Part shown: positions 16,170 through 24,949 of the stretch, piece by piece | Position numbering within the stretch: the first letter of the stretch is position 1 | Layout: each line of letters starts with the position of its first letter | Assembly (NCBI GenBank): GCA_900549235.1 | Contig: URNT01000016.1 | Span: 18,830-82,829 of the forward strand | Length of the DNA stretch: 64,000 nucleotides | Direction: 5' to 3' | DNA from: an uncultured Clostridium sp. | Lineage (GTDB): Bacteria; Bacillota; Clostridia; Lachnospirales; Lachnospiraceae | Notes under the pieces: generated by a model | What the model saw: the letters and a program-made list of their open reading frames with translations, nothing else | Told to the model about the DNA's origin: nothing | Databases searched by the model: none | Translations under genes and position numbers: made by a program

Positions 16170-19100
16170 TTATACATCTTCCTCTTTACGCTTCCTGCTC
16201 ATTGCAGTCAGTGCCAAGAGGATACCTGAGAACATCATGGTAATGGCGCTCTTAGCAGTCTGGCCTGTCTTTGGCAGTGGTGCCAGTGGTACAAGCTCAT
16301 CACTGATCGTTACATCCTCGGGTAATGGTGCTAACGGTACTTCCTCCGGTGTGATGGTGGTTGCTGCGCCCGGGCCGCCCTCAGAGCCGCCGGTGTAGTG
16401 TCCGCCGCCTCCACCGCCGCTTCCACCGCCATTGCCGCCTCCACCGCCATTGCCGCCGCGGTATTCAAACATAGCGGTAAATGTGGTGTCATCTGTGAAG
16501 CCGGTCGCATGAATCTCAGCTGTGTCAGCGTAGTTCCTTGTTCCGTCTGTCCAGTAATCGAAATAGTATCTTCCAAGACCATCTGCGGTTACATTTGCTG
16601 ATGGATAAACCTCTGCATCCATATCATAGCTGCCGTCATCGTTCTTAGGTCTGGTTACAACTTCTGTTACGGAGTTGGTTCCGTTTACGGTTCCGTAGGT
16701 TGGGTTTTCGGTTACATAGGTGAATACAACCTGGTACTTATCTGGGATCTGATCTCCGTTATCATCCTTACTGTAGTATACAAAGACATAATTACTTTCA
16801 TTATACTCTGTTACTCTCAGATCCGTTGCTGTAGTGAATGTGTATCCGGTAAATTCTTTTGCTTCTTTTGCACCAGTAATGTAATCACCATACTTCGCAG
16901 TCTTTACTTTCTGATCTGCTAATTCTTCCTTGGTATCCTCATCAATGTACTGTACCGTATAGGTCTGCTCTGCTTCTGTGAAGGTCACTGTAAATACCAG
17001 CTGTGTCCCTTCTGCCTTGATCACATATCCCTCTGGCTCTGTATCCCACTTCAGACTTTCCTGAGAGTATCCAGCTGCTGCCTTTGCTTCCGGAATGTCT
17101 GCTGCTGCAAGAGTATTACTTCCTTCTTCTGAGAACTTTCCTTCCTCGTCATACAGAGTTATGAGCTTCTCTACCTGAGTCTTTCCATCTACTGTACCGT
17201 TTACTGATACGAATACTACTGGTACCTGGTACTTATCCGGGATCTCATCTCCATTGTCATCCTTCGCATAATATACGCGGATAATATTCTTATCTTCCTC
17301 GGTTCCAACGGTCAGCGGGATCCCTTCTGTCCGATCTAACGCATAGCCTTCCTTGGTCTTATCATCATACTCCTGGATAACCTGTCCCAGCACAGCTTCC
17401 GCTGTCTCGGTCTCACTCTCATCCAGTTCACCATCATAATAATACTCTACGCTATATTTAAATACGCTCTTAGTAAAAGATCCAACAAATTCCACATTCC
17501 CGTCAGGCATCATAAATTTACCACCTGCAACAGCCGTATCATCTGTTGTCCAGCCGCTGAATGTGTATCCATTGATAGCAACATCATCAGCTACAGTCAC
17601 CTGGCTATTGTATTTATGATCAGCTGCCTTGGGAAGCAGCTCCGCTGCTCCTTCTGGAACTTCTCCTTCATAGCGGTAGGTAACCTTATGGGAATTTCTG
17701 GTATAGTACAGCTTTAAGGTTAATACCTTCTCTAAATCAGTTGTTCCCGCTGGTACTGTATCATCCTGCTCCAGGTTCAGCGTGTAGCCAACAGGCTCTA
17801 ACGCAAATGGCTTCGCCTCTACTCTCTCTCCTTCGGCAGCAGTTTTTGTGGTAATGCTGTGTAATCCAAACTCCCCGTTTAATCCTTCAAACCAATGCTG
17901 AATATGATAAACCGCTGTTTTTTCAGCATACTCAAATGTAATTACCGGGTTATCACGAGTTGCGCTCTGTACTGGATCGGATTTCAGTGTATATCCATCA
18001 ATAGCTTTGAAGGATACCATTACCTCCTGATTGCTTGTCATAGCAGTAACCGGAGCCGCTACCGGAGTATCTGTACCTTCCAGAACATAATGCACCGTAT
18101 ACTCCCATGTGAGAATCGGCTCATACTCAAAAGTAATCACCTGATTCTGCTTTGTGATCAGAACACTGAGTGCTGTTACCTTGGCATAATATCCATCAAT
18201 GGGCTTTGCTGTAATATTAGCAACCTGATCCCGGATTGCCTTGCCGTGATCGCTCTCTGCAATTTCTTTTAATGTACCGTTGCTGTCTTTGGTTACATAT
18301 CTTACTTCGTAGTCAAACTGATCTGAACTCTCCCATCTTGCATACAATACCGTATCCTTAACAATCTTAGATTCCTCTATAAACTGCTTTGTCAGGCTGC
18401 TGTCTGTATACCAGCCAAGGAAGGTATCGCCTTCTTTTTCAGGAGTTGGCAGGGAATCCAGCGTCTCTCCTTTTACTACAGTAACAGGATCAATGCTTTT
18501 TCCGCCATTTGTCTCAAAGGTCACCTGATACTCAGGCGCTTTCCACTTGGCATAAATGGTAATGTTCTCTGCAGGCATTTTCTCATTCCAGTCAACTCTG
18601 GTCTCAAAGCCTGGGTCAAGATACCAACCGTCAAATGTATAATCTGAGTCTATATTTGCTGGCGGCTTTGGAGTGTTTTTCGGCTGGCCGTTTGATATAG
18701 GAGCGTCAAATTTTACATTAGCAGTGCTGATTCCTTCACAGTTTTCGAAGTAGATTTTGTAGGCGTTGCGGGTGTAGCGCAGCCATAGGTCATGATCACC
18801 TTGTTGCCAATACGGTCTTTCCTCCAAATATTGTTTCCACTCACTAAAGGAAAATCCGGTAATAGGCATTTTATCTTCTTCTGTCAAATGTACACCTTTT
18901 GGAGCACCAAATTTGGCATAGACATCCCATTCACCATTTAATCCTTCTACATAGTAAGTAATATTTTCAACATTACCACTAGTTTTCTGATACATTTCAA
19001 GGTTGTCAGCTGGCATATTAGCTATTAAAGTATACTGAATATCGTCGCCTTTATTTGGTCCCCATCCAGAATCCTTGCAAGCCTTTTCCCACTGCTTTGA

Positions 19101-22025
19101 AACATCTACACCATACCGGGCAGTAATTCTCAGAGAAGTATTTTCTCTCCACCTCAATCCTTGCCTCTCATAAAACTTAATCGTATAGGTTTCCCTGTCA
19201 TAGTAGACATTCTTAACCGCCATACCATCCGCAGTAATCGTAACATCTCCTGCTGACTTATCGGAATTCAGCTTGAATCCTTCAAACTTCTGTTCCTGGG
19301 TCGGGATTACAGAACCAACGCTTCCGCTTCTCTCTTCAATCTTACCAACAGAATAGTCTCCCTCTTCCAGCTTTTCAGTCCAATAGATCACTTTATAGGA
19401 GGCAGTTCTGGCTTCATTCCATTTTGCTCTTACAACAAGGTCATTCGCTGGCATTTCATCAGGAAGGTTTTCCCAGCCGGCAAATTCGTATCCCAATCTG
19501 GTGGGATCAGATGGCCTGTCAATCGAAGCGCCGTATACAACTTCAGATGGCGCAATATAAGAACCGCCATCACCTGTATCCCAGGTCAGCGTGTATGAAT
19601 TTCTTTCATACCTGACTTGAACTACAGTGCTTCCATCCGCGTTGATAATCGGCTGTACGATCTCTCTGGCAGTAAAGCCTGCATATGTCTTTGCTTCTGC
19701 CTGAGTCTGTAAGCCTACTTCGCCGGTTAATGTTTCTGTTGATTCTGGTTTACCAGGCATATTTCCCTGTACGTCAAGGAGGTAATGCTCTACTGTATAG
19801 CTTGCTGTTGTTCCTTTGTAAGTAACTGTTACCGTCTGGTTCTCTGTATACGCTCCGTTAAACTCCACAACAGCCTGATCCGCTTCAAAGCCTGGGATCT
19901 CCGGTGAAGGAACAGTATAGCCGCAGGTTACTCCTGACTGTACTTCCGCAACCCATGGCTGAGCTGCTGCTGTACCGTCTGAATAAACATAGTTTACAGT
20001 CAGCCTGATCGTACCGGCCTCCTCAGCATACTGCGCGTATACTTTTAAGTCCTCATGCACCGCTGCCGGCTCCGGATCCCATCCGGTAAATACGTAGCCT
20101 TCTCTCGCGGGGGCATCCGGTAAGATAGCATCCGCTCCTTCTTCTACATACTGTCCTTTAGAAATCGGAATCGTATTGCCTGTTTCATCGATATAGTAGA
20201 AATCTACCTGATAGTATATTTTTTCTTCTGCCTCGATGTAAGCGTAGGACGAATCATTCATATTAAATACTTCTGAAGCAGAAGTATCTAAGCCAGTACC
20301 GCTAAAGGATACTTTTACACTGCCCTCTGGCAGGATTTCTTCGCCATCGCTGTTATACAGTCTTACATCTGCCGCGAAGATGTCAACTGCAGCCATATCT
20401 TTGGGATTCAGCTCTGCATTCGCCTCATCCATCATCCATTCAAGCTGCGTTTCATCATCAATGACAAATGCCTCAATGTAGCTTCCCTCCGGAATCACGC
20501 CTGCTCTTGCAGTTAAGGTTACTTCCGCGTCTTCCGCGCCCTCTACTGCTGTACTGAGAGTGGTATAAGCCTGGTTCATAACCTTCAGTTCATCCAAAGT
20601 TGCTACGTAAGCCTTCGCCGTACTGCAATACCCGATACCAACAATATCACTGGTTCCGGCAGTTCCTGTGCTTCCTGCATTGCCCGGTGTTCCTGTAGGA
20701 GCCTCGGTTGGCTGCTCTGGCTTAACGGTTTCAGAAGGTGTTGCCTCCGGCACTGTGGCCTCTGTCTCGGTTTCTGCAGCGCTGCTGCTTTCTTCCGTAG
20801 CCTGAGTCTCCTCGGTGCTTTCGGTTGTTTCTTCTGGTACTGCTTCTGTGGTCTCCTCGGTGGCTGCCTCAGAGGTTTCCTCTGGTGCCGCTTCTGTGGT
20901 TTCCTCAGAAGTCTCAACTGGTGCTTCTGTTTCTGCAGGAGCCGCGGTCTCGGTTTCAGGAGCGCTGGTCTCTGCGGGAGCCTCAGTCTCGGTCTCTGCG
21001 GGAGCCGCGGTCTCGGTCTCTGCCGGTGCCTCAGTCTCCTTTGGCAGTTCTGCCTTTGGAGCCTCCTCCTCCACGATCTCTACAACGGAATCGGTGGTCT
21101 CCTCCTTCTCAGCTACGATAGGAGCATCATGGCGGGTGATGGCTGCCTGAATCTCTGCCTGGGTCTGAGAATTTTCCTCATCATCGGTATCCTCGGCAGG
21201 AGCTTCTGTTTCTTCTGCTGCCTCGGTCTCCTCTGCGGAAGCTTCTGTTTCTGTTTCAGCTTCGGTCCCGGTCTCTTCTGCTGTGGATTCTTCTGTTTCT
21301 GGAGCCTGGGACTCTGTTTCATCTGCCGGTGCGCTGGTCTCCTGAGCGGTGTCGCTCTCGGCCGGTGCGGATTCTTCCGGTACGGATTCTGCTGGCGCGG
21401 ATTCTTCCGGCGCTGTTTCAACCGGCGCTGTCTCTGCCGGCAGCGTTTCCTCCGGACGGGATACGATCTCTGTCTCGTCATCTCCGAACACATCGTCAAA
21501 TGCCCTTACTGTTACCCTCTTTGTCCTCTTTACCTTTTCTTCGCCGTTTTCATTTCTGATGATGCTGGTGGAGCAGCTGATGGTATCTTCCCCGTTGTTC
21601 ACATACAGGAAGATCATCTCCTCATCACCGGTCACCATGTACATGTCGTCAGCGTCCTCTGGCAGTCGGACAAACACACGCAGGTCGGCATCCATACTGG
21701 CGCCTTCTACCTGGGGATATACCTCGTATACCTTACCTTCTCCGAAGAACAGGTTCTCAAACTTGCCGACCTTGTCTCCGTTGGTAAAGTCGAGGGATTC
21801 TGCTGTCACCTCTGTGCCGCTCTCTACTGCTTCTTCAATAGAAGCTACCAGATCGGAACCGTAGATCTCGAAATCAACCTGACTTCCGGCAGATGCGTAA
21901 ACGGTACTCAGATCCGCGCTTACATTGGTGAAGATCATAGCTGCCGCAAGCAGAAATGAAATCAAGCGCTTAGACGTGCTAAGCTTCTGTCCCATGCGTG
22001 TTCTGGACTTTACTCGTCCTTCCAT
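16170..22025 (-). CDS. Large LPKTG-anchored surface protein with InlB-type and MucBP-like repeats
   Basis: A 1951-residue secreted wall protein. It has a signal peptide (about 1-46), an N-terminal domain (about 47-175) and a long Glu/Thr/Ala/Pro spacer (about 185-440). A long array follows, mixing Listeria-Bacteroides (InlB B) repeats (VTFETNGG, GYVFTGWDPEP, IYAKWK) and MucBP-like repeats (YTVHYVLEGTDTPV, VITFEYA). The C-terminus has a Gly-rich stretch, the sorting motif LPKTG, a membrane segment and RKRKEE. LPKTG should be cut by a class A sortase, none of which is in this window. Such proteins are usually adhesins; the ligand is unknown. AAAGGAGAAAAAGT precedes the ATG. The gene has its own promoter and terminator. 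Confidence 0.9.
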   Translation of the reverse strand: MEGRVKSRTRMGQKLSTSKRLISFLLAAAMIFTNVSADLSTVYASAGSQVDFEIYGSDLVASIEEAVESGTEVTAESLDFTNGDKVGKFENLFFGEGKVYEVYPQVEGASMDADLRVFVRLPEDADDMYMVTGDEEMIFLYVNNGEDTISCSTSIIRNENGEEKVKRTKRVTVRAFDDVFGDDETEIVSRPEETLPAETAPVETAPEESAPAESVPEESAPAESDTAQETSAPADETESQAPETEESTAEETGTEAETETEASAEETEAAEETEAPAEDTDDEENSQTQAEIQAAITRHDAPIVAEKEETTDSVVEIVEEEAPKAELPKETEAPAETETAAPAETETEAPAETSAPETETAAPAETEAPVETSEETTEAAPEETSEAATEETTEAVPEETTESTEETQATEESSSAAETETEATVPEATPSETVKPEQPTEAPTGTPGNAGSTGTAGTSDIVGIGYCSTAKAYVATLDELKVMNQAYTTLSTAVEGAEDAEVTLTARAGVIPEGSYIEAFVIDDETQLEWMMDEANAELNPKDMAAVDIFAADVRLYNSDGEEILPEGSVKVSFSGTGLDTSASEVFNMNDSSYAYIEAEEKIYYQVDFYYIDETGNTIPISKGQYVEEGADAILPDAPAREGYVFTGWDPEPAAVHEDLKVYAQYAEEAGTIRLTVNYVYSDGTAAAQPWVAEVQSGVTCGYTVPSPEIPGFEADQAVVEFNGAYTENQTVTVTYKGTTASYTVEHYLLDVQGNMPGKPESTETLTGEVGLQTQAEAKTYAGFTAREIVQPIINADGSTVVQVRYERNSYTLTWDTGDGGSYIAPSEVVYGASIDRPSDPTRLGYEFAGWENLPDEMPANDLVVRAKWNEARTASYKVIYWTEKLEEGDYSVGKIEERSGSVGSVIPTQEQKFEGFKLNSDKSAGDVTITADGMAVKNVYYDRETYTIKFYERQGLRWRENTSLRITARYGVDVSKQWEKACKDSGWGPNKGDDIQYTLIANMPADNLEMYQKTSGNVENITYYVEGLNGEWDVYAKFGAPKGVHLTEEDKMPITGFSFSEWKQYLEERPYWQQGDHDLWLRYTRNAYKIYFENCEGISTANVKFDAPISNGQPKNTPKPPANIDSDYTFDGWYLDPGFETRVDWNEKMPAENITIYAKWKAPEYQVTFETNGGKSIDPVTVVKGETLDSLPTPEKEGDTFLGWYTDSSLTKQFIEESKIVKDTVLYARWESSDQFDYEVRYVTKDSNGTLKEIAESDHGKAIRDQVANITAKPIDGYYAKVTALSVLITKQNQVITFEYEPILTWEYTVHYVLEGTDTPVAAPVTAMTSNQEVMVSFKAIDGYTLKSDPVQSATRDNPVITFEYAEKTAVYHIQHWFEGLNGEFGLHSITTKTAAEGERVEAKPFALEPVGYTLNLEQDDTVPAGTTDLEKVLTLKLYYTRNSHKVTYRYEGEVPEGAAELLPKAADHKYNSQVTVADDVAINGYTFSGWTTDDTAVAGGKFMMPDGNVEFVGSFTKSVFKYSVEYYYDGELDESETETAEAVLGQVIQEYDDKTKEGYALDRTEGIPLTVGTEEDKNIIRVYYAKDDNGDEIPDKYQVPVVFVSVNGTVDGKTQVEKLITLYDEEGKFSEEGSNTLAAADIPEAKAAAGYSQESLKWDTEPEGYVIKAEGTQLVFTVTFTEAEQTYTVQYIDEDTKEELADQKVKTAKYGDYITGAKEAKEFTGYTFTTATDLRVTEYNESNYVFVYYSKDDNGDQIPDKYQVVFTYVTENPTYGTVNGTNSVTEVVTRPKNDDGSYDMDAEVYPSANVTADGLGRYYFDYWTDGTRNYADTAEIHATGFTDDTTFTAMFEYRGGNGGGGGNGGGSGGGGGGHYTGGSEGGPGAATTITPEEVPLAPLPEDVTISDELVPLAPLPKTGQTAKSAITMMFSGILLALTAMSRKRKEEDV

Positions 22026-22097
22026 ACTTTTTCTCCTTTCTTGGTTTTTTGGGAAATCAGATTTGTCTCACAGGAAAACATACTGCCCCGTATATCC

Positions 22098-22123
22098 AGT
22101 ATAGCAAATAGGGCGTTACGTAA
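22098..22123 (-). promoter_or_regulatory. Predicted promoter region of the LPKTG protein gene with a TTACGTAA palindrome
   Basis: The minus strand has TATACT (22103-22098), and 12 bp upstream the perfect palindrome TTACGTAA (22123-22116) within GGCTTACGTAACGCC. The palindrome overlaps where a -35 box should be and no good -35 hexamer is present, so a regulator site is plausible. The 5' leader to the ATG at 22025 is about 65 nt. Confidence 0.4.
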
Positions 22124-22236
22124 GCCGTTATATTTGACGGTTTTGTACAGTTTTATAAATTTTTTCCAATTCCCCCATATTCCCAGTTGATTCCACCAGG
22201 TAATTACAAGTATAGCAGATGATGGTTACATTTCGG

Positions 22237-22434
22237 TTACATATGGGGAAATATTAAAAATTTGTTTTTAATTTCTACAATTTTCTTTCTTCCCACACCT
22301 GTACACATCAGCAGAATACCTGACAGCATCATGGTCAGCACCTCCATAAACGGTTCCGCATAAAACGCCGGTTCCCAGATCGTCTTCCTGTACGGTACAG
22401 GAAAACTTATATACATGGCTTCCGGCACAAACAA
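22237..22434 (-). pseudogene. Decayed remnant of a surface-protein sorting signal
   Basis: In this short frame the end reads VLTMMLSGILLMCTGVGRKK. This closely parallels the membrane anchor of the neighbouring LPKTG protein (AITMMFSGILLALTAMSRKR). The DNA is similar too (ATACCTGACAGCATCATGGT here, ATACCTGAGAACATCATGGT there). There is no LPxTG motif, no signal peptide and no ribosome site, so it is the broken 3' tail of a former paralogue. It occupies part of the 22026-22527 gap; the rest holds the promoter of the LPKTG gene and AT-rich sequence without clear features. Confidence 0.55.
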
Positions 22435-22527
22435 TATCTCTCACCAAAATAACCAGTTGTATTTGTAACATCTCTATGATACAATCTGTGTAGAATGAGT
22501 TTTTTTCTCAAAAGGAGTGATCATATT

Positions 22528-23691
22528 ATGCTGGTTCAATTTACTTTTAATAATTTTAAGCTGTTCCGTGATGAAACCCTGCTGGATCTTCTGCCTGCTC
22601 CGATCAATGAGCACAAGGCGTCTCTGCTGACGGATCCGGCGGATCAGGAGCGGGTTCTTCCTGTTGTAGGGATCTACGGGCCAAATGGCAGCGGAAAGTC
22701 TACGGTGCTGAAGGCACTGGCCGGTCTGGCCGGATGGGTTACAAGGGGAAGTGTAAGAGGGAGCGGCCCTCTTTTTTATCTGGCGGATGAAGGATATGGA
22801 GAGCTTCCTACTGGATTTGATGTGCTGTTTCGCAACGGCGGGTATCTGTTCCGGTATCAGCTGCAGCTGCTGGAACACACGATTATAGAAGAAACTCTGT
22901 TTTACGGAAAACTGGGGTCAGATGATGCAGGCATCTTGTTCAGCCGCAGGGATATGGAGGTGCATCTGGGACGTGAGGCAGGACAGAAGGCATTGGAACG
23001 GCTTTCTCCGGACCGTCCCCTTCTCTCTCTGTTTGATTCCCCCTCTGATACAGAGGCTGTACGGGCAGCTCTTGGGTGGTTTAAGGAAATAAGAGCCGAT
23101 TTTGGAGAGGATTTTTCTCACAAACTGCCTGCTGATAGCGAAACACGGGAGCAGCTCTGCCTTATTCTTCAGAGAATGGGACTGGATATATGGGACTATG
23201 AGCCGTCGGCAGACGGGAGCCTTCTCCTGATCCATGGAAGCCGGGGCTTTGGTTCCCATACCTATTCCCTGCCTTTTAAAGAAGAATCGGCAGGCACCAG
23301 AAAGCTCCTTTGCTTCCTGCCTCTGATGCTCCGCTGTCTGAAGGAAGGCTCTGTACTGCTGGCTGATGATCTGGACCGCTGTCTCCATCCCCATATGATC
23401 CGTTTTCTCGTGGAGCAGTTTACTAATCGTGAGAATAATCCTCACGATGCTCAGCTTATTTTCACCAGTCATAACACCGCCCTTCTGACCCCTGCGGCTC
23501 TCCGGCGGGATGAGATCTGGCTGTGCTGCCGCCCCGCGGGCCGGGAGGCGGTGCTCTACCCTCTTTCTTCCTATAAAAAGGAAAATGGCCTCATCCCTAG
23601 AAATGATGAGGCCTATGGCAAACAATATCTGGAAGGACGTTACGGCGCCCTCCCGGCTGTGATCAAGGATTCATCAGGTTCTGAGGCATAA
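22528..23691 (+). CDS. AAA15-type ATPase (COG1106/RloA-like), orphan
   Basis: A 387-residue P-loop ATPase starting with the typical VQFTFNNFKLFRDET strand-turn. Walker A is GPNGSGKST (51-59). A SAGTRKLL signature-like segment precedes the Walker B region SVLLADDLDRCLHPHMI, where the second acidic residue is Asp rather than Glu. The end (YLEGRYGALP) matches the tail of RloA/Abi-associated ATPases. Relatives usually sit beside an RloB-type nuclease in phage-defence loci; here the next gene is convergent and unrelated. It could be a solitary defence ATPase or a housekeeping SMC-like ATPase. The start at 22528 follows AAAGGAGTGATC. Its stop overlaps the convergent gene by 29 bp. Confidence 0.75.
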   Translation: MLVQFTFNNFKLFRDETLLDLLPAPINEHKASLLTDPADQERVLPVVGIYGPNGSGKSTVLKALAGLAGWVTRGSVRGSGPLFYLADEGYGELPTGFDVLFRNGGYLFRYQLQLLEHTIIEETLFYGKLGSDDAGILFSRRDMEVHLGREAGQKALERLSPDRPLLSLFDSPSDTEAVRAALGWFKEIRADFGEDFSHKLPADSETREQLCLILQRMGLDIWDYEPSADGSLLLIHGSRGFGSHTYSLPFKEESAGTRKLLCFLPLMLRCLKEGSVLLADDLDRCLHPHMIRFLVEQFTNRENNPHDAQLIFTSHNTALLTPAALRRDEIWLCCRPAGREAVLYPLSSYKKENGLIPRNDEAYGKQYLEGRYGALPAVIKDSSGSEA

Positions 23692-24877
23692 CCTGATAGT
23701 TAAGCCGGAGCCTTCTGGCTCCTTCCCACAGATGGAGACTCCGGTCTATCCGTTGGTAGATCCTGGTGCAGTATTCCTCTGTGGTGCCGTTTAGAAGCAC
23801 CAGATACTGGCTGGGGTTGTAGCAGGTAAACAGATCCCCCTTCCGCAGGGAACCTGCAATGGCGGATTTCAGATGGACGGAAGCGTCTTTTATAAAATCT
23901 CCGCTTCCGTCCAGGGATTTCCCCTTTGTATCCAGCAGGGTACAGCACAGAAGTACATAGTTAAAGCTGACCCGCTCTGCCATACGGCTCAGCAGCCGGT
24001 AGCAGTCCATAAAGGAGGGGTAGGAACAGTAATAGGGGCCATCCATCCGTTCTCTCTCGTGGAGACTTTCCTGCACGTCCCGCAGGGTATCGGCCGTATA
24101 GCGGATCTGGCTGCTCATCAGCCGAAACCGCTCCAGCATTTTTTCAGAAGGCGGAAGCCCCTGTTCTTCAAAATACTGAGCCACTACCTTATCGTAGACC
24201 TGCATGGCCTCCTTGTAGCGCTTCATTGCGATCAGGCAATCGATCTTCATGATCTGACAATCCTCATAGGGGTACAGCTCGCAGGCCGTGGAGCACAGTT
24301 CCAGAAGCTCACCGTATTCCCGCTTGGCCCAAAGCTGGTCATAGACTGCTTTTAAGCAGGCGAAATACAGATCCTGGAGATAAATGCTGATGGCGGAAAC
24401 CCATTTTTCACCAGTGTGTTGAGATAAAAACTCACCTTGATATAGATTGCAGGCTTTTTTATAGTCCTCTTCCCGACCGCTTTTCAATGCCTTCTGAGCT
24501 TTTTTCTCAAATTTGCGGGCATCGATGGTAACCTGAAGTGCTCCGCTGTCCCAGCGGTAGATGCCGCCCTCTGTCCGTATATATTCATGAGGCGGAAATC
24601 CCCACTGCTCTAAAAATTTGCGAAGGCGGAATACGATCGCCCGCAGGCTTCCGGAAGGACTGGAGCTGTCGCCGCTGCCGTACAGCATAGCCAGAAGCTC
24701 CTCTCTGTAAACTCCCTCCTCTCCAGTATACAGCAGGATCAAAAGCAGCTGCAGTACCTTTCCGCCGGGATTGCTTCCCAGCGGCAGCCGCCTCTGATCC
24801 AGCTCCAAAGCCATTGTCCCCATCATCGTCACCTTAAACTCCGGTCCTGCCTTTGCTGCTTGATTTCCTTCTCCCAT
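23663..24877 (-). CDS. BTAD/SARP-like regulator with degenerate GGDEF-like C-terminus
   Basis: A 404-residue protein. The N-terminal winged helix (about 14-105, VLQLLLILLYTGEEGVYREE, LRAIVFRLRKFL) and the bacterial transcriptional activator domain with helical repeats (about 110-270, YQGEFLSQ, ACELYPYEDCQIMKIDCLIA) resemble SARP-type regulators. The last part (about 290-400) follows the pattern of a GGDEF domain (LRKGDLFTCYNPSQYLVLLN), but the GG(D/E)EF loop reads NPSQY, so cyclic-di-GMP synthesis is not expected. The target is unknown; the neighbouring ATPase (convergent) and MATE gene (same strand, upstream) give no clear clue. Confidence 0.7.
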   Translation of the reverse strand: MGEGNQAAKAGPEFKVTMMGTMALELDQRRLPLGSNPGGKVLQLLLILLYTGEEGVYREELLAMLYGSGDSSSPSGSLRAIVFRLRKFLEQWGFPPHEYIRTEGGIYRWDSGALQVTIDARKFEKKAQKALKSGREEDYKKACNLYQGEFLSQHTGEKWVSAISIYLQDLYFACLKAVYDQLWAKREYGELLELCSTACELYPYEDCQIMKIDCLIAMKRYKEAMQVYDKVVAQYFEEQGLPPSEKMLERFRLMSSQIRYTADTLRDVQESLHERERMDGPYYCSYPSFMDCYRLLSRMAERVSFNYVLLCCTLLDTKGKSLDGSGDFIKDASVHLKSAIAGSLRKGDLFTCYNPSQYLVLLNGTTEEYCTRIYQRIDRSLHLWEGARRLRLNYQVMPQNLMNP

Positions 24878-24949
24878 TTTTCTCCTCCCCTAATCTGCGA
24901 AACGTTTACAGATATTTTACTACACATAAAGATATTTTTCAAATATACG

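Noticed and set aside
20603..21499. Several open frames of 98-171 codons on both strands in the Glu/Thr spacer of the LPKTG protein
   Set aside because: They are phase shadows of a biased spacer, rich in Arg/Gln or Ser/Ala, without ribosome sites.
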